NCBI RefSeq assembly: GCF_028502605.1
Contig: NC_079237.1
Coordinates: forward strand, 1,736,001-1,800,000
Source: Trichoderma breve
Lineage: Eukaryota; Ascomycota; Sordariomycetes; Hypocreales; Hypocreaceae
DNA length: 64,000 nt
Direction of reading: 5' to 3'
A program made the position numbers and the translations under genes. A model generated the notes under the pieces. It was not told the origin of the DNA. It was given only the letters and a program-made list of their open reading frames with translations, and made no database searches. Of the stretch, positions 1 to 11,284 are shown one piece after another. Numbering within the stretch: the stretch's first letter is position 1; each line of letters opens with the position of its first letter.

Positions 1-98
1 TTCGGCGCCGTCGGGTATCTGCGGCTGCTTTCTCCTACTTGTTCGACGTATAATTCTTCTGCATTCTATTGGCGCAAAGCTGCCCGGCTGCTGGCATC

Positions 99-3000
99 AT
101 GGGGTTCGTTTCTTGGCTATGGAATCCTCTCGCTACTAATGCTGATACATGTGGCCTACAGTGTTCCCAAGTTCTTCAGATGGCTCTCAGAGCGCTATCC
201 AGCTATCTCGCAAGTCATTGCCGAGAATCGAATTCCAGAATTCGACTGCCTCTATGTAAGCTGCTCTCAATACCGAATCACAACCCAGAGTCCTAACCCG
301 TCTCCTCCCAGCTTGACATGAATGGAATTATCCACAACTGTACACACAAAGATGCGGGCGAAGATGCTACTTTCCGACTCAGCGAAGAGGAGATGTTTAT
401 TCGCATATTCAACTACATTGAGCATTTGTTCGGCAAGATTAAGCCTAAGAAGCTTTTCTTCATGGCAATTGATGGAGTAGCCCCTCGTGCGAAGATGAAC
501 CAGCAACGTGCCAGGCGTTTCCGAACTGCCTTGGATGCTGAAAAGGCTCGCGAGAAAGCGATCCAAGATGGAATAGAGCTCCCAAAAGAAGAGCCCTTCG
601 ACAGCAACTGCATTACACCAGGTTTGTCATGTCCCTCCACAGCCTCTTCAGCTCCAGAACTAACCATATATTCTCTTTTACAGGTACTGAATTCATGGCC
701 AAGCTCTCCCAACAACTCCGATACTTTGTAAACAAAAAGGTCTCAGAAGACACCGACTGGCAAGGATGCGACATTGTCCTATCCGGGCATGAGGTTCCAG
801 GTGAAGGAGAGCACAAGATTATGGAGTACATCCGAAATGCAAAGGCACAGCCAAACTACGATCCAAACGTTCGGCACTGTCTTTACGGCCTCGATGCCGA
901 TCTAATCATGCTGGGACTTCTCAGCCACGATCCTCACTTCTGCCTGCTGCGTGAAGAAGTTACATTTGGACGGGCATCCAAGACGAAGTCAAAGGAACTA
1001 GAACATCAAAATTTCTATCTGCTCCACCTCTGTATTGTGAGGGAATACCTGGAAATGGAATTCCAGGAGCTTCAGAATAAAGATGTTTTGGGTTTTCCAT
1101 TTGATCTCGAAAGAGTCATTGATGATTTCATCTTGATGGCATTCTTTGTTGGAAACGACTTCTTGCCCAATCTTCCTGGCCTGCATATCAACGAGGGCGC
1201 TCTGGCAAAAATGTTCAGAATATATAAATCTGTGCTGCCACAGTGTGAAGGTTATATCAACGAGAATGGTGTTATCAACATGCCTCGTTTGCAACGCCTG
1301 CTCGACGAACTCAGCAAGACTGAGTTGGACCACTTTGAATATGAAGTTTCTGATCAGAAATGGTTTGCAGCCAAGCAAATGGAGAAGAAGCTCGAAGAGA
1401 GAAATGGGGCCAAACCCAGGTCTCAAAAGAACAACCAATTAATCATTACGTCGTTCCAAAGGGATTTGTGGAAGCAAAAGATTCGCCCTTTCATCTCAAA
1501 CAGATCCCAACAGCCGCTGGATTTGGGGTCGGACCTCAAGGCAGAGGATCGAAAATTCGTCCAAGATCTTGCCGACTCCATGCATTTACAATGGTCTACT
1601 GAAGAAGACGAGGAGGGTAACCGTCGCCTTAAAATCGCATTCCCCCCTAAGAAGGAGAGCGATGATGACGACGATGATGACGAGGAGGGCAACCTCGCTG
1701 CCTACCGTGTCATGAAATCCTACGATAAGGCAACTGTTGTCGATGTCACGCCAGAAGATGCGCAAAAGCAATATGATGAATTGTACCAGCAGAAATATCA
1801 GGGCTGGAAGACCAAGTATTATCTACAAAAGTTCGAGGAGTGGCCTCAAGACAAGTATGAAGAAGAGCAAAAGCAGCTATGCGAGAACTATGTACAGGGT
1901 CTACAGTGGGTGCTGTATTACTACTACAAGGGAATTGCGTCGTGGCCGTGGTTTTACGCATATCACTATGCACCACTTACGTCGGGTAAGCATTGTCGCA
2001 TTGATCTTATCGTACTATGGAACTCTCTGCTAACAGTTGTTTCTTAAAGATGTTACCAAGGGTCTTGGTGCCGACCTGAACTTCAAGAAAGGCCAACCTT
2101 TCAAGCCATACGAGCAGCTCATGGGTGTGTTGCCAGATCGAAGCAAGAAAATCGTGCCGACGGTCTATCACGATCTGATGACTAACCCAAATTCCCCCAT
2201 CATCGATTTCTATCCGAGAGATTTTGAACTGGACATGAACGGCAAGAAAATGGAATGGGAAGCGGTGGTCAAGATTCCTTTCATTGAAGAGACACGTCTC
2301 CTCACTGCCATGAGGCCTAAGAATGAGCTTTTAAGCGACGACGAAAAGGCACGAAACGGCTTTGGAGTTGCCATCAAGTTCACCTACTCCCCAGAAGTGA
2401 ATTTCGTCTATCCTTCTCCCCTGCCTGGAATCTTCCCGGAGATCCAATATTGCCGTTGCATTGAGAACATATTCGACCTACCCAATGTTGAGGGGCTTGA
2501 GTACGTCTCAGGGCTGACCAACGGAGCCTTGGTAAACATCAAGGCCCTTGCTGGGTTCCCGACAATGCATACGCTACCATACTCAGCACAGCTGGTGGAG
2601 GGAGCTGGAGTCAATGTTTTCCAGCAGGACAGCAGGAATCCAAGCGTCATTGTCACTCTTACCGATACGGAGATGCGCACAAAGGTCGGAACTTGGAAAG
2701 AGAAATTGGGAAAGCGCTGCTTCGTCGGCTATCCATTCCTTCAGGAAGCCAAGGTTATCAAGGTTCAAGATGAACTCTTTACCTACGAGTTGGCTGAGAA
2801 TGAACAAGATGTCATCACAAAGGATCACAGTAATAGAGATGCTGCTGATTATGCAAAGGAGGCAGAGTTCTTGGAGAACTGGCATGCCAAGCGTCTAGGC
2901 ATCACAGTTGGTCAGGTTGAATGCCTAGTCCACGTCCACATGCTCAAAGGCCTCATCAGAACAGAAGAGGGTGCTCTGATCAAGGAATATGCCGAAAACC

Positions 3001-4574
3001 CTAGCCTGCGCAAGGTATATGCATCGCAGACTATCGTGGAGGAGGTAGTCAACGAGGACGAACGCTTCATTGAAAGGCCAGCCCTCCCCATCGAAGAAGA
3101 GTTTCCGCAAGGCACAAGAGCTTTCTTCCTGGGCGAGTTCGCTTATGGCCGCCCATTGGAAGTGACGGGACACGTGAATGGAAAAGCAAATATTGTCGTG
3201 TCCGTTCCTAAGAACAAAGAGCCAGAGATCACCAAGCAGATGATCTTCCAAGCGGAGCGCAACAACCCATACACGCCTTCATACGCAATTGCCAAAAAAC
3301 TAGGCATTCATCCCCTCATACTTAGCAAGATAACATCATCTTTCCAAGTTATCAGTTCCGCAGGATTGAAACTCAATCTGGGTCTCAACCTGAAGTTTGA
3401 AGGCCGAAAACTCAAGGTGTTAGGGTTCTCACGCAAGTCAGAGACGGGGTGGGAATTCTCTAACCAGGCTGTGAAACTGATTGCCGACTACATGGTGGCC
3501 TTCCCCGACTTCTTCGCGGCGATCCAAAGGGAGCCGCAGAAGAGCGAGACTTATGAAACCGACCTGTGGAACGATCCCAGCGTCGCAAACCAGAGGATTA
3601 AAGACATAGTGGCATGGCTGAAGAAGCAAGAAACTAGCAAGTTTGAGCGAGTTCCGCTGGATGCTGAGCAACTGGACTCAGAGGCTGTCATGGCCTTGGC
3701 CAAAGCCGGAGAGCAGCTGCACCAGGCGAGTCTAGAAGCGACTGCCAAGACTCTCAACTCTGTGCCTCGTACAGCCTTGCTGAAACCAGCGGACGCGGAA
3801 ATGGTATTGGGTAACCAGTATTTTAAGTTGGGAGACCGAGTCACTTTTGTCGCCGCTGCTGGAAAAGTCCCCATTGCAACTCGGGGAACAGTAGCTGGTA
3901 TTTCTCGCACCGCGACTGCTGTTCTCTTGGATGTCGTCTGGGATGTCCCCTTCATGAGCGGCACAACCCTTGGCGAGAGAGCCCCAATGTTCCGTGGGCA
4001 GACCGTGTCATCATCTACCGTGCTGAACACTACAAACTGGCAGGTCGTCTCTGCCTCATCCAAGTCCCGGCAACGACGCAATGTTCCAGCAACCGGGTCC
4101 ACCGGATCGTACGGCTCGGTCGGTGTAACACAGTACAAGGACGCTCCTGCGCCTCCCGCTTTACGCGGCGGATGGCGTGGAGCTGCCACGGGCGAGTCTG
4201 GCCGTGGACAGAGCAGCCCCAATCGCGGCGCACGTGGAGGCAAGCCAAACCTACTGCACAGCACACTGGTCTATCGGCCAGGCTCACAAGGGGGACCCCC
4301 AGGAGGCGATGACGCGAACAAAGCTCAAAATGGCAATCATGTAAATGGGAGAGGCGGCAATGGCGGTGGCCGAGGTCAAGGGCGTGGTCGAGGCAATGGC
4401 GGCAACAGAGGCTCGGCTGCTCCACAAGCTGGAGGACGAGATTACTCCAACGTCCCGCCTCCGGCCAACCTTGAGGCATCGCGAGGTGGACGAGGCCGTG
4501 GCCGAGGAGGAAGGGGACGTGGCGGGGGTAACCCCAATCGCGGCCGTGGGGGGGCTATAGCGCACCAGGCTTAG
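99..4574 (+). CDS. XRN1: 5'-3' exoribonuclease 1 (Xrn1/Kem1), cytoplasmic mRNA decay nuclease
   Basis: Processive 5'-3' exonuclease that degrades decapped mRNA in the cytoplasm. Model: exons 99-103, 162-255, 312-621, 684-1985 and 2050-4574, giving 1411 residues in one frame; all introns are GT-AG. The first coding exon has only five coding bases (ATGGG) and splices to give MGVPKFFRWLSERYP, the conserved Xrn1 N terminus, which fixes the start. Catalytic landmarks seen are LDMNGIIHNC with Asp35, DGVAPRAKMNQQRARRF, GEGEHKIMEYIR near residue 176, GLDADLIMLGL near 205 and FFVGNDFLPNLPGLHI near 295. An acidic Asp/Glu run lies near the middle, as in other fungal Xrn1 proteins. The last ~125 residues are RGG/GRG-rich and low in complexity, probably RNA-binding. 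The nuclear paralogue Rat1 is less likely because of length and the C-terminal architecture. It ends tail-to-tail with SPC3. Confidence 0.95.
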
Positions 4575-4885
4575 GAAGACATACCTCTATGGCCCTCCTT
4601 CTCTAGGCTTGAAGTAAGAAGAAGATGGCGTTGAGCGCAGGATGTTGGGGTGCCTTGTGACGGATGAATGTAGCTATGACAACATGTCAGATTATATCTC
4701 GAACCATTACTTGAGTACGATGTGGCATGATAGGAGCAAGTTCAATCTGACTATAGCGGCACCTTAATATCATTGGCAATTTAACGTCGTGAATTGTTAC
4801 TCTTAAAACCCTATACGTACTTCAAATTTTACATCTTTTTTATTTTTATTTTCTTTCGCTGCTATTCTTTTTAAATGGGGATATC
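4575..4885. other. convergent 3' spacer between XRN1 and SPC3
   Basis: The two genes converge here, so the 311 bases must hold both 3' untranslated regions. The stretch from about 4820 to 4875 is strongly T-rich on the plus strand. I see no ORF or structured element worth calling. Confidence 0.6.
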
Positions 4886-5727
4886 TCAAGGCTTCTTGCC
4901 CTTGGTCTTGTTCTTTGTGTTGTTCTTGTCCTTGCTATCCTTAGTCTTGAGAGCAGGGAGCGTGAACCGATCACTGATCCCGCCCTTCATGGCATTCCAA
5001 GCACCGAACGACTTGTCCATATTCCACGTCAAAAGCCCGACCCAGGGCTGGACGTTGTAATGTAGCTTCAGGGTCACGTCGGCAGTCTCTGCGATCTTGC
5101 CGCTAGGGTGGGTGATTTGGTACTTGGGCTTCTGGTTCTTGAGCTTGAGTATTCCTCTGCAATCGCCAGCGTTAGTTGACTTCGGGGGACAATACATGCA
5201 CGCATAGAGTGTTCAAAACATACCGCTCAGGCGCAATGCTCTTGCCTTCGGCACTTCTCTTGAGCTTCTTCATGGCCACGGGGCCAATGTTCTGTAAGTG
5301 GTCGGCACTGGGGTTGGTGATGATGCTATCCCAGATGACGGCGGAGTTGTTGGTGTTGCCGGGGCCGGTCCAGTCTGCCGTTACGTATACAAAAAGCTGC
5401 TTCGTGTTCCATGTGAAGAGGGAGGAGAGGTCAGCCTCTAGAGAGAAGCGGATGATGGCATACTCTTCCTTTTTCGAAGAGTAGTAATGGGGTCGGCCCT
5501 TGACACTGTTGATTCGGGAAAGACGAAGAATGGGTTAGATGGGTCAATGTATAATAGATGTTGTTCTGTTGGAATCACACGTACACTTGAATGTTGTCCG
5601 TCTTAATGACACCGCTGGGAGAGCGAGTAGAGCCTAGATCTGTGGCGGCGATGAATGCGCCCAGGACGAAGGCAACTGTTGTGAAGAAGCCAAAGACATT
5701 CTGGAGACGGGTGAAGGAGCTGTGCAT
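4886..5727 (-). CDS. SPC3: Signal peptidase complex subunit 3 (Spc3/SPCS3)
   Basis: Essential accessory subunit of the ER signal peptidase, a type II membrane protein with most of its mass in the lumen. Exons on the minus strand are 5727-5585, 5505-5224 and 5156-4886; they sum to 696 bases, 231 residues. The N terminus MHSSFTRLQNVFGFFTTVAF, followed by a short hydrophobic stretch (about residues 10-30), is the expected signal anchor. The lumenal part contains the family motifs VVKGRPHYYSSKKEEYA, FTWNTKQLFVYVTADW, NSAVIWDSII and LKLHYNVQPWVGLLTW. The C-terminal tail is Lys/Asn/Thr-rich. Length matches fungal Spc3 (about 200-240). Both introns have good GT-AG borders, and each junction falls exactly where conserved sequence resumes. 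Confidence 0.93.
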
Positions 5728-7225
5728 GCTGGGCAACAATCTGTAGCGCCGGCAGGACGCAGCAATTGGGGTCGAGATTCGTCAATTAGCAGGAGTTCCG
5801 GCGTTGTGGAGAGAGTGAGGCTGCCGATTCCCATGTGGATGCTGCTGTATTATAGCCAAGCTTTAGTAGCTTAATAGGACACGTCGCTGGGGCGGGAGTT
5901 GGGAGTGTCAGCCTTGCAGCCGGGTCTTGCCGTTCATTGGATGATTAGAGGAGGCTGCAGCTAGCGATGGACGCATCTAATTTGATAGCTCAAAGTCACT
6001 TTCATGTATCGATCGATGCGACTAAAGCCAAGATGGGTTGCACTTGGTACTAAGAGACAGCCCACCTTTTTTCCCCCGTCATCTTGGGCGGAGTGTCGCT
6101 TCACATGATTTGTATTGATCCGTCTCCAGGTGTTGAACAGTGCAGCTCTTTATCCGCCTCTCTCCGTGATATCGCTACCAACCCGGTACGAGTGACCTCT
6201 CCCATGCCAGCCTCCCCTCCTCTCCTTCTTCTCCCTTTCTCCGAACCAGGAGCCCGAGAGCCCTGGCAGTGAACGCAACCAGCTGGAATCGCTGCCAACG
6301 CGATAAAAGCCCAGCGCCCCGTTGCTTACTCGCATAGCATCGATAGAGCGCCGCTTGAACTTGAACAATGCGACCACAACCGACGACGCCATGTCCCTCT
6401 GCGACGACGATAAGCCGCCCAGCGTGACCACAGCCGCGAGAGACGATGCTGCAGGGCCCAAGGCAAGTAAATAGAAGCATTTGATGGAAGAATTGAAGGA
6501 AGCATCGTCACCCAGCCTTGCTATTCAGTCTTAAGACGCGCTGCCGATTTATCTACCCTCTCTATTTTTATTCCTCGACACTTTTTTTCCCTTCCATCTC
6601 ATCCTTGGTCTTATTTTCCTCAAAATAGCACTGAGCCTTCCTGGGCGAGTCCCCTAGTGGAGGCTCCAAGGCGCGTGGGCCCTGACGCGCTGTGACGCAG
6701 TAGGCTATGTCCACTAACTTGCGCCAGCTCACCACACCACCTGCGCTATGGCCGCTACCTCTGATTTCCAAATTCTGCCTGCCCTGCCTGTGCTGTGGCC
6801 ACGGGCCGATTTTGCCATTTCATCGTGGACCCCTCCACTAATGTCTAGAATATGCATAGACCCAACCACTATCGCCGTCGTTGCCAAAGATTCATGTCCA
6901 TGTGCAGCCAGAATTTGTAGCTGTCGGGGCCCCAAAGTAAGCCCATCGCCTCTCTTCCTCTTCACCTCCCGGTCATCCTTCAAGCATGTGCTGAACTCGA
7001 CTAGGCTGCCCGAATCGGCGCCAAGCGTCGCTAGCCGAAATCCCATCGAAGCCGTTGAAGAAAAATTGCCAGACAGTCACGAGGACCAAGGCAGCGATAG
7101 GAAGCCGACGACGAAACCCTTGGAGTATGTGAACTCTGTTGACGCCCAATGATTGCCACTCGCGGCTAAGCTCAGGATCTTTTCCCGCTGACTTTGTCTC
7201 AGCGCTTTTGCACGCTACCTATCAG
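5728..7225. other. divergent spacer between SPC3 and the SUMO protease, with possible unrecognised 5' exons
   Basis: This holds the SPC3 promoter (left) and the SUMO-protease promoter and leader (right). Pyrimidine-rich patches lie at about 6200-6240 and 6560-6620. From 7005 to 7124 the plus strand reads, in the frame that joins the downstream gene, a protein-like stretch containing LAEIPSKPLKKNCQTV, with an acceptor-like CTAG before it and a GTATGT donor at 7125, so part of this spacer may be coding. A GC-AG-like donor (AAG|GCAAGT) follows a short ATG ORF at 6391-6462, but I could not connect it in frame to anything. Confidence 0.4.
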
Positions 7226-10200
7226 ATGCAAACTCGTTTCCAGATTATGGGTAAGGCTTCGATTCCATCTGATCACCTTCTTTCCTGATTACTGACTTGA
7301 ACAGGGACCGGAGTCGCAGATCTACCATGGGTCCGGAACGGCTGGTTGGTCATGACATTCGTTGATGGGGCGTTCTGCAGAGTACTGACAGCCAGCGAGC
7401 AGAAACAGATCAACAGGCTGGTGGCCAAACCAGTCAATACCCTCAGCGTGCGACGATTCGAGAGCCACAACGAACCAGATGTACCGTCTGCCAAGCGTCA
7501 AAAGAAAGACGGTGCGCGACCATGCGACTCAACAATGAGCCCATATTTCACGACACCTCGGGCGAAAAAGAACAGCGAGCTTCACGACGTCCGCGTTGAG
7601 CCGGACGAAATATATGATATTAGAAGTAGTTCAAGCGCGGGAAATGCAGGCGCCAGCAATCTGTCACTCCTCGAATATCGGAACGTACTGCCGCCGAGTA
7701 AGAAAGGAAGTCGGCGACGTAGAAGCCGGACCGGGCTGAATTCGAGTTCCCAGCAGCGCGATCCGGTTGACTCCAGTTCTGGTCCCTATCGACTTCCCAC
7801 GATTTCTACAAAGCGAACACTTATATCTACAATCTCGGACAGCCCAGATGTCCTCAATTCTGAAAAGCCACCTTCTAGGGTTCCGGAGGCAGTTTCTGAT
7901 ATCTCTCCGCTTTTCAATGCAAAAAGAGAACGACCACATCGTCCTGGAGACAACTTTGGACGTCAGTTCAAACGGCAAAAGCCGTCAACAGCCAAGGAGA
8001 CCATCGACATTTCGGAAGATGAACTTCAGGCCGATTCTGCCAAGCAGAAGGCCCCGAACGAAAGAGAAAACGCAATCTCACGATCCTCTGGCACTGCGGG
8101 TGGCTTTAGCAAGAATCCTATGCGAGGTGACATCCAACACACGATTTTTGGGAAAAGGTCACGCCGGCCACGATCCGAAATGATAGCCATAACCAGGGCA
8201 GTCTGTGGGAAATGGGTCTATAATCGCGGCGACCGTTCCGGTGCAGTCTTTTTGCATCGAGAAGGAAAGGAGGGCAAAAAACTTGACCCAGTATTCGAAA
8301 ATGGTCAAGTATCAGGCGAACATGCTTGGCTGGGCGTTGATCTAGATCAAGTTCGTTCCTTTGGAGTTTCAGAGGTGCCGAACCGTTATGGTTTCGTCTC
8401 ACGCTCGCAATCGGGAGATGCAGGCCCAAAGCTTTATCTGGAATTTGAAAACCATGATGGCATCGAGGCATTCTGCCACGCTCTCAAGTCTGTGTCCATC
8501 CCAGAGAAATTCATGTACGTTCTATTTATTCCTTTAGCTGAATCGTGTTACTGACTTGACTGCTACAGCGCTGAACTCGAAAAAAGGGCCGAGAGAGCGT
8601 TCGACGAGGCAAGGAGCTGGATAGCTTCAAATAGCCCTCCCAAGTACAGCAGCCTAATATTTGCCCAAGACAAGAGAGAAAACGATACAGACCTAGCACC
8701 CTCAAACCCAGATGGACGCCCAGGATCGACGCGCGCAAAGCTAAAAGACAACTTAATACAGTCAGCCAAGAGTTTGAATGATTCTGATGCTTTGCAGCGA
8801 AAAGACAACTTAATACAACCAGCCAAGGATTTAGATGATTCTGATACTCTGCGGCGAAGAGACAACTTAATACAGTCAACCAAGAGTTTAGATGATTCTG
8901 ATGCTTTGCAGCGAGTTGAGGAGATGCTAGATTCCGATACCCGTCGATCTACGAGATCATCCGCTCCGACTACTCGCTATCGCATGCCGTCCCCGGTAGG
9001 CTGGACACAAGTTAACCCGGACTGGCATGAATCGTGGCAGGCACCGCTCGTATTCCCCCCAACTGGAAAGAATAGAGCGACGGTGGATAAGATTGACATT
9101 CCCAGACTAGATGAGAATGAATTCTTAAACGACAACCTCATCAACTTTTACATCCGATACCTTGAGCACAAGTTGGAAAGAGAAAGGCCGGAACTGCTGC
9201 GCAAAGTCTACTTTTTCAGCACCTTCTTCTTTGAAAAGTTAAGGTCTACAAAGGGCAAGATTAATTATGACGGTGTTAAAGCGTGGACTGCCAAGGTAGA
9301 TTTGCTATCTTATGACTACATCGTTGTGCCCGTCAACGAACATGCTCACTGGTATCTGGCCATTATTTGCAATGTTCCCAATGCCATCCAATCCACCTGG
9401 GAAGGGAAAAGCTCAGAAACATTGACAAATTCAATGTCCAATGCCATAGAAGTAACAGATACGCCCAGCTCCCCCAGATTATCGACGGTTGAGAGAGATT
9501 TGACAGAAATCTCCTTGGAGGATGGAACTACGGCGACTGGAAAGCAAAAAGAAGAGACAGCTGAGGTATCGCGATCGCCTCCTAAGAAGAGGAAATCTGC
9601 AGGCGCTACATCGTCCAAATTTGACCCTTCACAGCCGAGAATCATCACCCTTGATTCACTCGGTGGGCCACACGCCCCAACCTGCAAAGCGTTGAGGGAA
9701 TACTTGATCGAAGAAGCAAAGACAAAGAAGGGGATAGAGTTGACAACAGTTCCCGCAGGCATGACAGCTAGAGGAATACCCGAGCAAAACAACTTTTGCG
9801 ATTGCGGCGTCTTCATTCTGGGCTATATGCAAGAGTTCTTGGTAAACCCTGATGAAGCTGTGCGTAAGCTACTGATGAAGGAAGAACTTGGATGGAATAT
9901 TCGTCCGTCTGAGATGCGAAATCGCATAAGAGGGCTACTCTTTGATCTTCAAGGCGAACAACAAGAGCACCACAAGCAACTCGAAAAGGAAAAAAGGCTC
10001 CGCAGGGCGAAGAAAAGGTCCATGGCCCCATCGAGCCCGCGAAGCTCTTCACCGGTCAGATCGGTAGTAATGTCACCCCTAGTACCAAAGCTGCCGGGTG
10101 CATTTCCATCAGATTCTCCAGAGAGTAAGCCAGTACCAGAGACAGCGCTTTCGGCATCAGAATCTATACAAGAAACCGACGGCTCGGAAGGCAAAGGCTC

Positions 10201-10726
10201 GAACGACAATGCGTCTCATGAAGCTCGTGAGAAGCCAAATACATTCGAAGAATTCCGATTCATAACTCCCTTGCCTGGATCGAGCATCAGCCCCCCAAAC
10301 ACAAAGGACAAAACCCTTATCGGCACTTCCTCTTCAATCCCCAGACTTGACAGCCGCTCCAGTAGAGTTGTCGTAGAGCTGAAATCTGCAAGGGGGTATG
10401 ACAAGAGCGAGTTTGAAGAGCCAACTTTGCTCGACGACGATGAGGTCCAGATTGTGAAAGAGCCATACGCGCAAAAGGGCAGCTCAAAGGCTACAGAGAC
10501 ACGCAGGCGTCGACACTCTTCAGTGGAAGTGGTAGAGGCAACAACAAGTCGACCAACTTCATCCTCTCGGATGCAAAATCAGGAGAACAAGCCTTCCGTC
10601 CATACTTCGCCTCGGTTGAAACCGCGTCAGTCTATTGAATACGACAGTGACCATAAGACCCGCGGAGAACCCAAATATGATGGCATAGACAGATCGGGTA
10701 AATCTTCTGGCCAAACAGTATTATAA
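7226..10726 (+). CDS. Ulp2/SENP6-type SUMO-specific cysteine protease (peptidase C48)
   Basis: Predicted deSUMOylating protease acting on SUMO conjugates or chains, probably nuclear. Model: exons 7226-7250, 7305-8514 and 8569-10726, 1130 residues. The C48 core is clear: LDENEFLNDNLINFYIRYLE, then the catalytic His in EHAHWYLAII (codon at 9347), Asp in TLDSLGG (9653), the oxyanion Gln in IPEQNNF (9785) and Cys in CDCGVFILGY (9803). About 100 residues of low complexity separate His from Asp; such an insert is typical of the Ulp2/SENP6-7 branch and argues against Ulp1. Upstream of the core, residues encoded at about 8175-8510 resemble a PH-like fold. Three near-identical 19-residue repeats sit at 8744-8914. 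The long C-terminal tail is Ser/Pro/Glu-rich with DDDEVQIV, a possible SUMO-interacting motif. The start is uncertain: 7226 is the first in-frame ATG, but exons at 7005-7124 and 7176-7250 would extend the same frame upstream. Confidence 0.85.
8744..8914 (+). repeat. three in-frame 57-bp tandem repeats inside the SUMO protease
   Basis: Units are 8744-8800, 8801-8857 and 8858-8914. Each encodes 19 residues of the pattern KDNLIQ-(S/P)(A/T)K-(S/D)L(N/D)DSD(A/T)L(Q/R)R. Only a few bases differ between copies, so the expansion is recent or kept uniform by conversion. The repeats lie between the PH-like region and the protease core. Confidence 0.95.
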
Positions 10727-11284
10727 TTTATTCTTCTGGCATTTATTTATTTTTTTTTTCTTCATTCTCATTCTATATTTGTTCTACGGAAATACCAAGT
10801 GACCCGTCATTTCATTGCGAAGGGTACACATTGCTGAGACAAGGGGAGTTGTGGACAAACTTTCACTCTGAATTTGTTGCTTCCATGCCGTATGCGTTTG
10901 CGGGTTTTAAGGAGAAATACGGTTGAGCATAGCAAGGAGCGTCTTTCATAATTGGCTTTTTTTCTTTCACTTTTTTGCAGCCTTGTGGGAAGTCAACTAT
11001 GCAGATGGGGACAGGTTTGCTGAATTCGATACCTGGCTGGCTAAAATATCATGTTGGCGATATAAATGCAGCCGGAAGCGAGGGAGAGAGATATAACACA
11101 AGATAGAGTAATGAACAAAGAAGAAAACCCCTTCCGAGCGTTGAGAACCCCCATAAGATGATCATCACGGTGTTTGTATACATGCATATTTATGTGCCCC
11201 TCTTTCAAAAACGTGAAAAGAAAATATTATATACATGAACCCGATGCTGTACGAAAAATTGGACTTTGCTATTATGTACCCTTT
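10727..11284. other. convergent 3' spacer between the SUMO protease and RRP9
   Basis: Tail-to-tail genes; the T-rich run just after 10735 fits 3' end processing of the SUMO-protease mRNA. Nothing else is recognisable. Confidence 0.5.

Noticed and set aside
6748..7152. Plus-strand ORF of 134 codons starting MAATSDFQILP
   Set aside because: It does not join the SUMO protease in frame through any good splice pair, and its composition is not protein-like; part of it overlaps a better exon in another frame.
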